A stretch of 30,069 bases of DNA, from positions 1-30,069 of the forward strand of contig JAWQRN010000414.1 of the NCBI GenBank assembly GCA_033557685.1, in the 5' to 3' direction. The stretch comes from Sperchopsis tessellata. Its lineage: Eukaryota; Arthropoda; Insecta; Coleoptera; Hydrophilidae. A program made the translations under genes and the position numbers. This document shows positions 9,420 through 20,071 of the stretch, in pieces. Positions within the stretch are counted from its first letter, which is position 1; each line of letters starts with the position of its first letter. Below the pieces are notes generated by a model. It had not been told where the DNA came from. It saw only the letters and a list, made by a program, of their open reading frames with translations, and did no database searches.

Positions 9420-9742
9420 GTTTTGTTAGAGTGTTTGTTTATTGGATTATTTAACGTCGGCCTATTTCCACTGGTATGGCCTATTACCGGCGCCAGGGAT
9501 TAGGCTACCTCACCTGGGAATTTTGCCGCATCCAGTGTTCCAATGGAGTTGGGTTCATTTACGTGCACATGGTCTTTATTTTACCTACAATACACGGGAC
9601 CCACCGTTTTACGTCCCTACCGGAAGACGAGCACTAAAAAGACTTTTCCCTAATCACCATCTCTGAGTCGAACCCGAGACCCCACGGTTAGTAGCCTAGT
9701 ACTTAGCCACTGAGCTACGAGGCGGTTTTGTTAGAGTGTTTG
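9420..9742 (-). mobile_element. tRNA-derived SINE with 18-bp perfect target duplication
   Basis: The perfect direct repeat GTTTTGTTAGAGTGTTTG at 9420-9437 and 9725-9742 brackets a 287-bp unit. Read on the minus strand, the unit begins with a tRNA-like head. The A box TAGCTCAGTGG (9707-9717) and the B box GGTTCGACTC (9665-9674) are about 32 bases apart. The tRNA-unrelated body follows and runs to 9438. Intact pol III boxes and identical flanks suggest a fairly young insertion compared with its neighbours. Mobilisation would depend on a LINE reverse transcriptase. The body family is not recognised. Confidence 0.88.
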
Positions 9743-10714
9743 ACATTTGAAGTATGGAGTCCTGCATTCCTCAATTTTTGTGCTAATTTTATTATTTATA
9801 ATGACTTATCGCAGGTCACAATTAAAAGTTGTAGTGTTGAAGTTAATTTAAAGTATCGAATCGATGCATAAATTCCTAGCGTTTTTAATAAATTAAAAAA
9901 TTATTTTTTTTTACATAAAATTTTCGTAGGTCACAAATCATCATATTGCCTAATTCCAGAGATTCTTAGCATGGATCATCATGAATTGAAGTGTTTAAAT
10001 GTTCTTCATTAAAGTTGGATGGTCTTCTTAAACAGGGAAAATCATACAAAATAAAAAGTCAAAATGGCCTTTTTTGAAGAGAGAAAACCATTTTCGTATC
10101 ATACTTTCCCCGATTTTGTTCTCCCTGTATTTGGCACAAATGGTTCTAGGGACTTACGATGTCTTAGCTCCTCGGTTATACTTAAACAAAAGGATATGTC
10201 AAAAATGTTTTCTCTCTAGCCAACAATGAACCGTAACTCTTTGACAAATTGAAAAATTCAAGACATATTCAATAAAACAATACTATGGCTGTTTTGATCT
10301 GATTGGTTGAATCAAAGATGTGGATTTATTGATTTAGTCACTGTTGTTGTAAACTGGTATTTTGAAGGACCACCTTGCCTTTGATGCAAGGAAAAATAAC
10401 ACTACTTCTTGAGTCGATTGCTTTATTTGAAAGTTTAAACATTTGTTAGAACCAGGACAAGACTGATTAACATGTTCTGTTTGAAAACCAGGGCAAGACT
10501 GATTCTCTGGCTGGACACTGGCAGCCTTCAATGGTGCAAGTGGGCGGTTCTCTACCCTAACATGGGTAGGTACCTATATTTAAGTGGGGGCTTAAACAAT
10601 GGCATTAAAATAACATTAAGATATGTCCAATTTGTTTCCAAAGCACTCTTGCCTTGAAAACCAGACACGCAATATTATATTAAGTTAGAGAACTAATTTT
10701 CTTAAATGAAATTT
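9743..10714. other. Intronic sequence with nothing recognised except a short duplication
   Basis: No family similarity is visible. An imperfect direct duplication, AACCAGGACAAGACTGATT (about 10450) and AACCAGGGCAAGACTGATT (about 10487), is the only repeat noticed. Confidence 0.5.
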
Positions 10715-11645
10715 CCTTTCAGGAGGTTTGCAACCGTCATCGTTGACGTGGCAGCTCGGAATAATTCCTTGGATTTGGTGATACACCTGCCTTATATCTT
10801 CCCCTGCATTATTACCTGGAGTAATTTGTATTTTTGTCCTCTTAGTATGTGACTCAGGTATTCTAGTTTCTTTCTTATTATTGTTTGTATGATTTCAAGC
10901 TGTTTATTCATACTTTCCATTACCTTTACGTTTGTGACTTTGTCCGTCCAGGATGTCCTCAGCACATTTCAAACGTCTCTATCCTCTTAATATACGCTCT
11001 CTTTAATGTCCATGCCTCCACTCCAAAGAGTAAAATGGAAATCACGTAACCTCTTAGCACTCTGGTATGCAGGTCTAGTTTAATTTGTCGATCACAGAGG
11101 AACACCTGCATTTTTAGAAGTGTTCTTCTAGCTATTTCAATTTGGGATGTAATTTGTAGTGTTTGGTCGATAGTGTTAGTTATCCACGTCTTTTCTATGT
11201 GTGTGTTGTCGATGTATAGTTCTTGATTTGGTATTCTTGATTTTGTTATTACCATGCACTGTGTCTTTCCTAGATTCATGTTAAGGCCATTCTCTAGCCC
11301 GAGATCTTTTAACTTTTTTACGGTTCTCTGCAGGTCTTCAAGAGTTACTATTATAATAACCGAATCATCGGCATATCTAACATTATTTATTGCCTGCCCG
11401 TTAATTATGACTCCCGTCTTTTCTTCCCTTAAGGCTTTCTTAAATATCTCCTCGGAGTAAAGGTTAAACAGCATGGGGGACCATATACACCCATGCCGTA
11501 TATGTATTTCATCTGATACTTCATTATCTATTTTAATGGTAGCCGTTTGGTTCCAATATAGTGATTCAATAATCTGTATGTCCCGTGAGTCAATGTTTCG
11601 TTGTAGAAAATTAATCGTTTTGCCTCAAATATTTTAGTAAGCTAG
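10715..11645 (-). mobile_element. LINE RT (motifs B/C) and C-terminal domain
   Basis: The minus-strand reading from about 11640 gives IQIIESLYWNQTATIKIDNE, then IRHGCIWSPMLFNLYSEEIF (RT motif B) and NNVRYADDSVIII (motif C, catalytic YADD intact). The thumb follows with GLNMNLGKTQCMVI and RVLRGYVISILLFGVEAWTL. Beyond a frameshift near 10960 the C-terminus continues as RTSWTDKVTNVKV-like text, then LEIIQTIIRKKLEYLSHILR, to about 10720. It is the best-preserved RT of the window (171 codons open) but lacks motifs 1-A and the endonuclease. It is not the missing end of the LINE at 13060, since both contain the segment between motifs A and B. Confidence 0.88.
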
Positions 11646-12157
11646 ATTGCAAACTAAAGTTGTGGGACAGGAACGGTCACCCTTCCTAAATTTCGGCTTA
11701 ACTAAAGCTACCTTCAAAAAACAAGAGAAGACAATGATAAGTTTATGGGTACATCACAGGCTTAAGAAAATGTGATATGAACCTAAATTATGAATATATA
11801 TTAACACCATAACATTTTTTATTTTTTAATTTAGTTATAATGTTAAAAACTTAATTTTCTCTAGCAGGATAAACAAAGCAAGACTGTTCAACATTTTCAA
11901 GTGCCACCAACTCCAATGCAGCAGTATTCAAAAAGGTATCATTTTAAAAAATAAGCAATGTCAACCGGTGTTGTTTGTTTGTTCTAATTTAATTGGTGTT
12001 GCCAACAATGTTTACAAACAGCTGCACGACATACTGACAGTTTGATCTGTGATCCGTGAAATCTAGGCTTAATAATGACTAATGTTACAACTTTAGCTTT
12101 GTGTGGTTATGTAATGTTTAATGCATTTTGAGCTTTAATGGTTGTTTGCTTTTTCAG
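11646..12157. other. Intronic sequence before the last MPPE1 exon
   Basis: Nothing coding is recognised. It ends in TTGTTTGCTTTTTCAG, a good polypyrimidine tract and 3' splice site. Confidence 0.6.
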
Positions 12158-12294
12158 AAAATGGGGATATGCAGTACACTGTTTTGTGGTCTCCGCAAAG
12201 ATTTGCGCAACTCTACACATATCTGTGGGCGTTGTCTGCATTTTTTTTGTACCTGTGCTTTCTGCTGTTTAAGAAATGCATACGGAAGTTTTGA
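12158..12294 (+). CDS. MPPE1: MPPE1/PGAP5-like metallophosphoesterase, terminal exon (membrane anchor)
   Basis: The acceptor GCTTTTTCAG precedes 12158. The previous exon leaves one base (G); with AA here it forms a Glu codon, and the frame then reads NGDMQYTVLWSPQRFAQLYT and on to a TGA at 12292-12294. The protein thus continues GFGYAIF-ENGDMQYTVLWSP, a family-typical transition into the last membrane segment. That segment is about 20 hydrophobic residues (LWALSAFFLYLCFLLF), followed by a short basic tail KKCIRKF. The tail is not a canonical KKXX retrieval signal, since the lysines are six and seven residues from the end. The phase match between exons 4.6 kb apart, and agreement with the known C-terminal membrane anchor of this ER/Golgi enzyme, make the model strong. 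An overlapping frame starting at 12128 is a shadow. Confidence 0.85.
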
Positions 12295-12760
12295 CGCAAA
12301 GTTTGCAAATTGAGTTTTTGTAATGTGCCATTTGAATGACAAAAACTTATTTTCTTGTTGTTTAATGTTTTGTATGGTTAACGCTTTTTTTTTTGATTAC
12401 TCTATGATATTTTTATGTTTTTTATATATTTTATTAAATGTGAGATTTAGCCTTAAAATGCTCATATTATATATATATGTATACCAAGAATATTTTTGAA
12501 AGTGTTTATAGTTTTATAAAAAATTTTAATTAATACAGGATATATGTAAAACATTTGTGTTTTTAAATGAATACTAAGATGCAAAATCAAAATACACATT
12601 TTTCTTCAATGTTTTGTGAAATATATAATAATTTTCAAGATGGGTGTTATTTGACCAACTACACCCATCTTCCCATTCGTTTGATAAATATATGTTGGAT
12701 TTTATATATTATCAGTGATAAAAATAGTTACAAAAATTATAATCAATAATAAACATATTT
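12295..12760 (+). other. Probable MPPE1 3' UTR
   Basis: The AT-rich stretch after the stop carries ATTAAA at 12433-12438 and the canonical AATAAA at 12748-12753, either of which could direct polyadenylation. No transposon similarity is visible here. Confidence 0.5.
12748..12753 (+). terminator. Candidate poly(A) signal of the MPPE1 gene
   Basis: AATAAA lies about 450 bases after the stop codon and is the first perfect hexamer seen downstream of it. Confidence 0.4.
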
Positions 12761-12800
12761 CATATTTAAAAAAACAGTTAGATGTCAAATGGCTATATCG

Positions 12801-13040
12801 TTAATTAGAACTCAAGTATAAGATAATTGGTATCAAAATTTTTGAAACAATTGTACAAGTAAAACTCTTACAATTTGGATATTTACATATCATTTTCTGT
12901 TCTTTCACAATAGACCACTGGCCAATTTGATCACATTTAATGCCCCGAGGAGGCACATTGTGGAATGATTCTTTTTTCTTGTTATTTTGAATTTCAGTTT
13001 CAATAGAACTGCATCTACCACATCTAGTGGCCACAGTTTC
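12801..13040 (-). mobile_element. piggyBac-like transposase C-terminal fragment (second family)
   Basis: The 77-codon minus frame contains GIKCDQIGQWSIVKEQKMIC and then KYPNCKSFTCTIVSK. The spacing D-x-I-G-x-W, then C-x4-C, resembles the Cys-rich finger found at the end of many piggyBac-like transposases (in the pattern D..GHWP...RC...GC). It differs from the finger of the element at 5662-7123, so it would be another family. The rest of the transposase is absent and the last Cys pair is damaged. Confidence 0.45.
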
Positions 13041-13059
13041 TACCTTGCATAAGTAATTT

Positions 13060-16000
13060 AGCGACCTTTGTTCAAAATTTTGCCTTGCGTGATCTTAAAT
13101 GTCTCTGTTATTTGGTTCTGTATGCGGATGTACGCTTCTGTGTACGTTAAGATGGCTTTTATTAATCTTATTATTTTGCAGGTACGTCAAATTCTCTGAG
13201 GATTTGGAATAGGTGCTTTCTACCGATGGAATCATATGCTTGTCGGAAGACTATAATTAGACATTTTGTAGTAGCTGCTTGATGGTGACGATTTGGTCGA
13301 TTGTGGATTTGCCTCTTCTGAAGCCAGTCTGGTATTCGCCTATAATTTTTTCTGCATACAGGTGTAGCCTTTGGTTTATTATATATGTGTGTATCTTATA
13401 TCCAGTACATAAGAGCGATATTCCAAGATACTTTTGACAGGACAATTTATGTGCCTTCTTATATATAGGGCATATAATGAATATCCATTCTGCTGGTATA
13501 CTTTCTTCGTCCCAAATTTTCTCTTTCACTGCCGATTCTAAACACTTTTGACGGTATCTTGTCAATACCCAGCGCTTTCCTGTTTTTTAACGCAGCAATT
13601 GCGTTGCGTACTTCATCAAATGATGGTGTTTCCATTGAATTTTGGTCTTCTTGTTCTCGTTGTTCATCTTCTTCTTGATTGCCTTCCACATCTACTTCTC
13701 TTTTGGCATTCAACAAGTTTTGGAAATATTTCTTCCATGTATTTTTAACTTCTTCAGTTTTGCTTATTATTTGTCCCTCTGCGTCTCTACATAAGTGGTG
13801 TGTGACTTATATCCTTGACTTTGTTTCTTTATAGACTGGTAGGAGTTTTTTGTATTTTTTTTTGCTTGCTTTCCATCTTTAGTAACTGATTGTTTTCATA
13901 TTGCCGTTTTGTGTTTCTACAGATTTTATCCGCTCACCTGCGTGCTTCTTCCCTTTCGCTAGTTCGTCGATCGATGAACTTTTTGTGGGCTTCATTTCTT
14001 TGTGCAATGCTATCCCTGCATTCAAACTAGTTCTCTTTTGTACATTTCTACTTTTCCCAGGACTTCTTTGGCTGTACTAGTTATTGCTATTTTAATTCTG
14101 TCTCATTTCTCATTTAAGGGATTGCTCCAAATGGGGTTTCGTTCAAATGCTTCGCTTATTTCTCTTTTAAAGCTTTCCTGTACTTCTTTTACTTTTAGTT
14201 TCTCGATATTAAGCATTTCCTGCTTCTGACTTTTGTGTTTAGTTTGTTTACTAATTCTACACCTGAAACTTGCTTGAACCAAAAAATGGTCTGATTCACA
14301 GCATGCTCCTCTTCTAGGCCTTACATCAAAGATGCTGGTTGCTGTTCTTTTTTCCATTATCAGATGGTCGATTTGATTGAATGTAATTCTGTCCGGTGAA
14401 GTCCAGGTAGCTTTATCAAATCAAATAAAATCTTTATTAATTCTGAAAAATGTACGAACATATAGAACACGTCAAAACTAATTAATACAATTGTATGAAA
14501 CAACAACTCAGCAATTCATTACAACAACAGAAATATAAAGGAAACAAAACAGTCGTCCCAATTACAAAATACCCCCCACAAGAAACTCCTTTACATTATA
14601 ATACACTGCACCCTGTAGATGCAATTTTACACTACTTAAAAGTGCCTTGATGTTTCTTAGTTTCCAATAGTTTGGTGCTTTGTTCCATATTCTTAAGGGA
14701 TTGATCAATATATTCTTGTGAACCCTCTAGTGTTATAGTTATAGTTATATGTTAGTTGATATTGCGAGAAGAAAGTATCATAATTTTTAGCAACAAATTT
14801 TCTGGTTTCATAGATATATAGTGATGGCAAGGTAAGTATTTTATGTTCAATAAATGAATCTCTACAATTGCGTCTTCTGCTTAAATGAAACATGCTTCTC
14901 AAGCACTTCTTTTGAAGAACGAAAATTCGCTTGGCATCCGTAGAATTGCCCCAATATACCAAACCATTTCTAATGCGGGAATCCACGTACGCATAGAATA
15001 CACAGAGACTTGCACGAATATTCACTTTTTTGGAAAAAATTAAAAGAGTATATCAGAAAGAAGCTGTTCTCTTTGCAATGGAATCGACAAGGTGTTTCCA
15101 TTTTAATAGTGAATCCAGTGTTAATAAAAGGAAGACACTGGAATTAGTAGATGTAAGGGTGCAGTCATGATATTCCACAGTTAAGGATGGTTGAGTTTTC
15201 AGACTGAAGAGTATCATCTTTATCTTTTCTATATTGATTTTCAAATAATTCGCATAAAACCAATTTTCCAATGCAAACAGGTATACAACAATACTATCTT
15301 GAATGACCTCTAGAGATGAACCTCTTATAACAGATGTATCATCAGCAAAGAGTAAAGTGTGATAGTCTGTAATAGTTGTCAGATCATTTACATACAGCAG
15401 AAATAGCAAGGGGCCGAGAATTGAACCTTGAGGCACTCCCCACTTTATTATTTCCCATGATGAAGCAGCAGTATCACCAGTAGTACTGTTTTTATCTATT
15501 ACCCTCTGGCGCCTATCGGCCACAAATGACATCAAAAGCTTTACGTATATTTTTGAGCGGGAAAAACGTTGAACTGACTATCATGTTCCCACTTGAGGCA
15601 TGAGCAATAAAGAACTCGCCGTTTTCATTGGTTGTGTCTCAGAGGCTATGCCTTCTTATTGTTCCTGTGTTCACTTCCTCTTTCCCGATATTCGAATCCA
15701 TTTTCCAATGACCATTTTCATGTTATTTTTTGGTGTTAGGTCATATGCTGTCTCTAATTGTGGATATAATACTTCCTTAGTATCCAAATCTTTCTCTTCA
15801 TTCCGGCAATGCACGTTTATTATTGTTAGATTAAAAAAATGTGATTGCACAATGTTATTATATTATATTAGATTTAATTTTGTTTTTATCTATGAATGCT
15901 ATCCCAAATTTCGTATCTCATGCCGGGTTACCACTACAAAATATGGTGTGCATGCCTTTTCCCAATCATCTTGTTCCTATATTGCTGTTACAGCCAAATT

Positions 16001-16110
16001 ATACTTCTGTATCTCGTTCAGCAAGGCCATTTACGCTCCTAGTCTTTTCAATGTTCTAACATTCCATGTTCCAATCTCAAAATCCATTTTGTTTCGCTGT
16101 GTTCATAACC
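13060..16110 (-). mobile_element. LINE 'E' with endonuclease and RT, interrupted by another LINE
   Basis: On the minus strand it begins at about 16088 with MDFEIGTWNVRTLKRLGA, the start of an APE-type endonuclease (TWNVRTL). The endonuclease continues down to 15544, including NENGEFFIAHASSGNMIVSS and TFFPLKNIRKA. After the nested LINE it resumes at 14408 with TWTSPDRITFNQIDHLIMEK and FDVRPRRGACCESDHFLVQA, which holds the catalytic SDH. The linker follows at 13460-14250 (acidic EEDEQREQEDQ), then the RT from about 13620 (VRNAIAALKNRKALGIDKIP, GEYQTGFRRGKSTIDQIV) down to about 13080. Motifs B and C are missing. Frameshifts (for example between 13460 and 13560) inactivate it. Confidence 0.87.
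14409..15543 (-). mobile_element. Nested 5'-truncated LINE with 7-bp target duplication
   Basis: AGCTTTA at 14409-14415 and 15537-15543 flanks a 1,121-bp insertion that splits LINE E exactly between KNIRKA and TWTSPD of its endonuclease. The minus frame 15535-15053 carries RT motif B (VPQGSILGPLLFLLYVNDL) and motif C (LLFADDTSVI). A second frame, 15025-14705, carries the C-terminal domain (LVYWGNSTDAKRIFVLQKKC, NYNYNTRGFTRIY). The 3' UTR runs from 14704 to 14416 and ends in an AATAAAG-containing, TTTGA-repeated tail. Motif organisation is jockey/CR1-like. The 5' end is truncated at RT motif B. There is one frameshift between the two frames. Confidence 0.9.
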
Positions 16111-16586
16111 GTGATTTCAATCTATTCCGAGGCTTTCTTGAAAGTTTCCTAACAATGTATTTTTTTACAAGGATGGGCTGTTAGCCAAGCTACTAGTGTG
16201 ACAGAAAATACAAGCAGTATAAAGTTTGAAACTCTTTCAAACGATTCCACATCAGGCTACAACACCAGCCTATAAAAATTATATTTCAAAGTTAGTGGTA
16301 GGCACTTGCTTCACGGGCGCAGGGTTAATTACTGTAAATATTTACTATGTTTGTTTGATATTGTCAACTAAATAAAAATATTTATAAAACTTGAACACTT
16401 TTCATATATTCAGTATTTTTAATGTAATACTATTTTTTGTTGAGATTTCAACATAGTTTTTTTAGTTAACTTTATTTTATTGCAGTATTAAATTGTGCCA
16501 ACTGCGATTAAACCTTAATGTACCTTAAAACCTTAATATGCCTGATGAATAAAGTACACGTTTAAAATTCTCAAATGTACTTCAAA
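16111..16586. other. Region upstream of LINE E with nothing firmly recognised
   Basis: Bases adjacent to 16110 may be the 5' UTR of LINE E. The remainder is AT-rich without coding similarity. Confidence 0.4.
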
Positions 16587-16708
16587 CATCCTCTTAAAAT
16601 TTTGGCCATATTCAGGGTTATCTAAAAGGAGGGTCATAAATTTAAACGGTGATTGATATACAATTTCGAGTAAATCATGTTAAAATACTCGTGTCCGATT
16701 CTCAAGGG
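16587..16708 (+). repeat. Left inverted-repeat pair of the composite block
   Basis: CATCCTCTTAAAATTT (16587-16602) and TCCGATTCTCAAGGG (16694-16708) both recur exactly, reverse-complemented and in mirrored order, at 20416-20431 and 20072-20086. This places them as inverted repeats around the 16.7-20.1 kb block. Confidence 0.5.
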
Positions 16709-16841
16709 TACTTATTAGAAAAATACACTAAAAGACAAATAAAAAATATAAAAATTATCTTCACTTTTTATACAAGCTTCACATCTATGTAGTTGTTTGA
16801 GCCTTTGACGAATTTCTAGAGCGGCATCTTGAATCTAATCT

Positions 16842-17105
16842 AATAACTGATTGGGATTTTGAATTATAACAGAATACACATTTACTTCATACAGGCACAT
16901 TTAATTAAAATGTAAAAGAGTTATGTTAGGTCCAATTCACCATATTTTACCAAATTGTTGCCACACTTGCATTGTAAATAAAAGCATCACGCTGAACAAC
17001 ATAATTCTTCTGTTGTAGAATAATAATACAAGAAACAATAAAACTATTTGAGAGTAAAACAAACTAACTTATAAATCAGTGGTCAAAAAATCAACCAATT
17101 CGCAT
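16842..17105 (+). repeat. Direct repeat copy 1 of the composite block
   Basis: The sequence starts with TAATAACTGATTG and contains ATAACAGAATACACATTTAC and TTATGTTAGGTCCAATTCAC. It is similar along its whole length to 19748-20055 in the same orientation, with a few indels. No coding potential. It could be a long terminal repeat, but primer-binding and polypurine sites are not visible. Confidence 0.7.
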
Positions 17106-18984
17106 TACACACAGTTGGTAGCCGTCTTTGAATTTGAATTTCAATTCCACATTTGTTGTCAATTATATCAGTTCATCTTGTAATTTTGGAGCTTCTTCTG
17201 TGTTTGTACTTGAAAAAGGATCAAAAACCCAGTCGGGTATGTTCATTTCAAAGATATCTTCGAATCGTTGATTGAAATCAGAATGGAGAGCATCCAAGTG
17301 CTGACACTAGGTAAGTAAGTTTTCATCATGTTTTACTACTGTTGATAAATTTGGAAACTGGCTGAATTCCCCTCATCCTAAATTTCGTTTGTTCAGAAGA
17401 AGTTTTGCAACAAACGCAGAAATTACAGTTTTTATTTATAGTTGTAGATTTGTTTCATTAAATTTGTTAAACAAGTCTGTTAAATAAGCTATATCATTTT
17501 TGGAATTAATCAATTTGGCTCTTAAAGCATCACTTTGTTTTCTGGAAACTGTAGCATGGAGTTAAACAGTTTATAAAACCGATTCAAACACCTTTTGATA
17601 GCCAACGAACTTCTGTATGAAGCAGCAAACAATCTGTCATTTAATGAAATGATTCTGTTTTTGTTGATTGCTTTAATGACATAATCTAATGACCTATGTA
17701 TGCGTTCACTCAGATTTTTGGCAACTAAATGTTGATGATGGATGACACAGTGTACAGCGAATGCATTCATCAACGCCTTTTTTAAATATGCAAGAAAACC
17801 CCTGTAGTGCCCTATCATCACTGGAGCACCATCAGTAGCAACTGACAAGATATTACTCGGGGATATTTCTTTTTATTTAAAAAACTCTTTCGATGCACGA
17901 AATATCGATTTTCTTTTAGTATCAGTTTGCAAATTTTTAGCACAATAATTCTTGGCAAATTTGTTCTACTTTTATGAATCGCACGTTTGCTAAAAGTAAG
18001 GCTCTATTTCCTGGCAAAGTTGATTCATCAAGCTGTTTAGAGAACTGGGATGTTTTTAAATACTCACATTTTTCGCCATTCCAGCAATTCTTCTTTGCAC
18101 TGTATTATTGCTCAAATAAATTTTCTTGATAATATCAGATGCTGGCTTGTGTAGCATAGTCCATATTACCTCGCTTATAGCTGGTAAAATTAGTTTCAAA
18201 CATTTTTCTTTAAGTGTTTGAAAATAAGAGAAATCCTTTTCTTTTTTATCAGCATGAGCTTTTGTAAAATGTTCTTGTAATCTTGAAGGCTTCATAGCTT
18301 CATTTGATAAAACTCTTTGGCAAATCAGGCACATTGATAATATCTTGTTTGTAGGCTACTGAATAAAGTCATAGTTTAAATATTCAATACTAGATTGTCT
18401 ACATTTCTTCTAAGGTTCAGCCATGATATTATCTGTAGAAAAAATAAAATTTATATAATTAATATTTCTCTCACCGGAAACAAATTTTTTTGCAATAGTT
18501 GTGTTATAGTTAATAGAATCATCAGGTATTCAGTGGTTTTTGTGTAAGACGGCAAAAGACAAACAAACTAAAATACTAATAAAACTAATAAATGTGCAAA
18601 GATACTCACATGTAAATTGCTCTTTTTGAATTAAAATTTTTGAAATTAATACTAATTACACTTGCACTATTGTTAAAACTTGTCACACAATTCAAAAACA
18701 ATCTAAACTAGATTTCATTCATGTCGCATATTTATAGTATCGTATTCTCAACAAGTCATTACATGCACATATTCTTGGCAAAGTATGCTGGATTTCCTGA
18801 CAATGCATGACAAGCTCGCCTACCAACACTTGTTTGTTAAGACCTGTCGGCAGGCTTGACCGCCGATCAGTTATAACTTGCATTTTGTGTGTTTATTTGC
18901 AAAATAATGTTACACTATTTAGTGTATTAAGTATTTTAAATTAAAAATGTTTAAAAAATCACGCCCTAAAATTGAGCACTACTG
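17106..18984 (-). mobile_element. hAT transposon relic (BED finger, SCAND3/ZBED-type transposase)
   Basis: The minus-strand coding order starts at about 18400. It reads MCLICQRVLSNEAMKPSRLQ then EHFTKAHADKK (18334-18056), a C2-H2-like BED/hAT zinc finger. An internally deleted stretch follows, then VATDGAPVMIGHYRGFLAYL (17846 on) with the hAT catalytic-core motif TDGAP, and VHCVIHHQHLVAKNLSERIH. Past further stops it continues as FEDIFEMNIPDWVFDPFSST to about 17150. This is the arrangement of hAT transposases related to the domesticated SCAND3/ZBED5 proteins. A likely 5' inverted repeat, CAGTAGTGCTCAATTTTAGG (reversed), ends at 18984. The C-terminal dimerisation domain and 3' end are missing. 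Many stops make it inactive. Confidence 0.8.
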
Positions 18985-19048
18985 TTTTGTACAATATAAA
19001 ACTTTATTTCCTATGTTATTAAATTGTACACTACCAATGTAAATAGTT

Positions 19049-19437
19049 TCACCTGTATATCCTGTCATTTTTGAATCTGAAATAATCTAGAGACATCACA
19101 CTAACAGCAGATCCCGAGTCTAACTGCAAGTTACGTTCAGAATTATTAATTTTTAATTGAACTAAAATAGGTTCGATTGACTTATTATTTATATTATACA
19201 TCTCTACTTCTCCATTGCACTCGCTATCGTTGGCATCCTGATTTAAAAAGAATTGTTTATTTTTGTTTGCCCTACACACAATTTGTAACTGACCTTTTTT
19301 ATGACAAAAGTTGCATGTATAATTAGAGTATTTACATACCTGTTCTCTACTATGGCCCTACCCACAGCATTCATAGGTCTTTCATTTATATTGAATCCCA
19401 TCCTCGTCGTCAGAAATGTTGTGTTTTGACTCCACAC
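19049..19437 (-). mobile_element. Ty3/gypsy-type Gag-protease fragment
   Basis: The minus strand, reading across a frameshift, shows a Cys-rich stretch (CNFCHKKGQLQIVC, a CCHC knuckle in which Gln replaces the His) followed about 50 residues later by LQLDSGSAVSVMS. The latter is the D-S-G active site of a retropepsin-type aspartic protease. Zinc knuckle followed by protease is the order of LTR retrotransposon polyproteins. Reverse transcriptase and integrase are not found nearby, so only this relic remains. Confidence 0.7.
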
Positions 19438-19639
19438 TATCTACTTTGAAATAACACGTTCTTATAGTATTGTTACCTTTATGATGGTTGCCGCGGAAGT
19501 GCTTGATCGTTCTGGAAACCACCCGTGCTACCAACATATGAAAACTAAAAACTTTAAAACACTTAATACACTACAACTATGTTACACAACAGATGAAACA
19601 TGTACGAATGGTTTTTCTAAAATTTCTTATCTTCTCTTT

Positions 19640-19747
19640 CTGCTTTCACCGCCTCCTTATTTTAACTCAACAACCCTCAAATGCACCCGAGGGTACTATC
19701 ACCCCCTGGATCATTCCAGTGGTATCACCTACTATGGGAACCACTGT
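19640..19747. mobile_element. hAT-type terminal fragment
   Basis: The right edge reads TATGGGAACCACTG at 19747; reversed, this is CAGTGGTTCCCATA, a typical hAT inverted-repeat start. Subterminal GGGGGTGATAGTACCCTCGG (reversed) is also typical. The adjacent TATTAACT could be its 8-bp target. The partner end was not found. Confidence 0.4.
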
Positions 19748-20055
19748 ATTAACTGATTGCGATATAACAGAATACACATTTACTTCATACAGCCACATTT
19801 AATGAAAATGTAAAGTTATGTTAGGTCCAATTCACTATGTGGGTGATTCGTTACTTTGCCAAATCGTTACCACACATGCATTGTAAATAAAAGCATCATC
19901 ATGCTGAACCACAAAATTCTACACAATGACAGTGGAAAATTTAAACAAAAATTCAGTTATTGAAGAATAATAAAACAAGAAACAGTAAAACTATTTGAAA
20001 GTAAAACAAATTAACTTGTAAATAATCTGACAAATCCAATTCATTTGTGTTATTG
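19748..20055 (+). repeat. Direct repeat copy 2 of the composite block
   Basis: This is the second copy of the unit at 16842-17105, beginning TATTAACTGATTGCGATATA and ending around GACAAATCCAATTC. It has an extra stretch, GTGGGTGATTCGTTACTTTG, absent from copy 1. Confidence 0.7.
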
Positions 20056-20071
20056 TTTTAATGGTAACTAG

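Larger units (their letters stand above)
7523..12157 (+). other. MPPE1 intron of 4.6 kb, filled with transposons
   Basis: The intron starts GTACGT and ends GCTTTTTCAG. It contains a Penelope-like element and terminal fragment, a tRNA-derived SINE and two LINE fragments. I recognise nothing in 7531-7715, 9760-10714 (apart from a short imperfect duplication) and 11660-12157. Confidence 0.75.

Noticed and set aside
9665..9726. A functional tRNA gene
   Set aside because: A and B boxes are present, but the acceptor stem does not close and the sequence is the head of a SINE flanked by target duplications.
10450..10506. Imperfect duplication of CAAGACTGATT
   Set aside because: Two copies only, short and without other context; likely local slippage.
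11868..11935. A possible 68-bp exon between CTCTAGCAG and AAAG/GTATC
   Set aside because: Inserting it between the MPPE1 exons at 7522 and 12158 produces an immediate stop in the required phase, whereas direct splicing 7522-12158 gives a perfect family match.
12128..12313. 61-codon + strand ORF and the opposite 12342-12154 ORF
   Set aside because: They overlap the terminal MPPE1 exon in the wrong frame; only the third frame matches the family and joins the upstream exon in phase.
10715..14400. The RT at 10715-11645 as the missing 3' half of LINE E
   Set aside because: Both contain the segment between motifs A and B, so they are separate copies.
15600..16184. 194-codon + strand ORF
   Set aside because: It is the antisense shadow of the LINE E endonuclease, whose motifs (TWNVRTL, NENGEFFIAHASSG) read on the minus strand.
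17077..17083. CAGTGGT as the left inverted repeat partner of ACCACTG at 19747
   Set aside because: Similarity to the direct-repeat copy at 19748 continues past 17077, and the 8-bp flanks (TTATAAAT versus TATTAACT) do not match.
16842..20055. Direct repeats as LTRs of the gypsy relic
   Set aside because: No primer-binding site, polypurine tract or TG...CA ends were visible on either strand; kept only as an open possibility.
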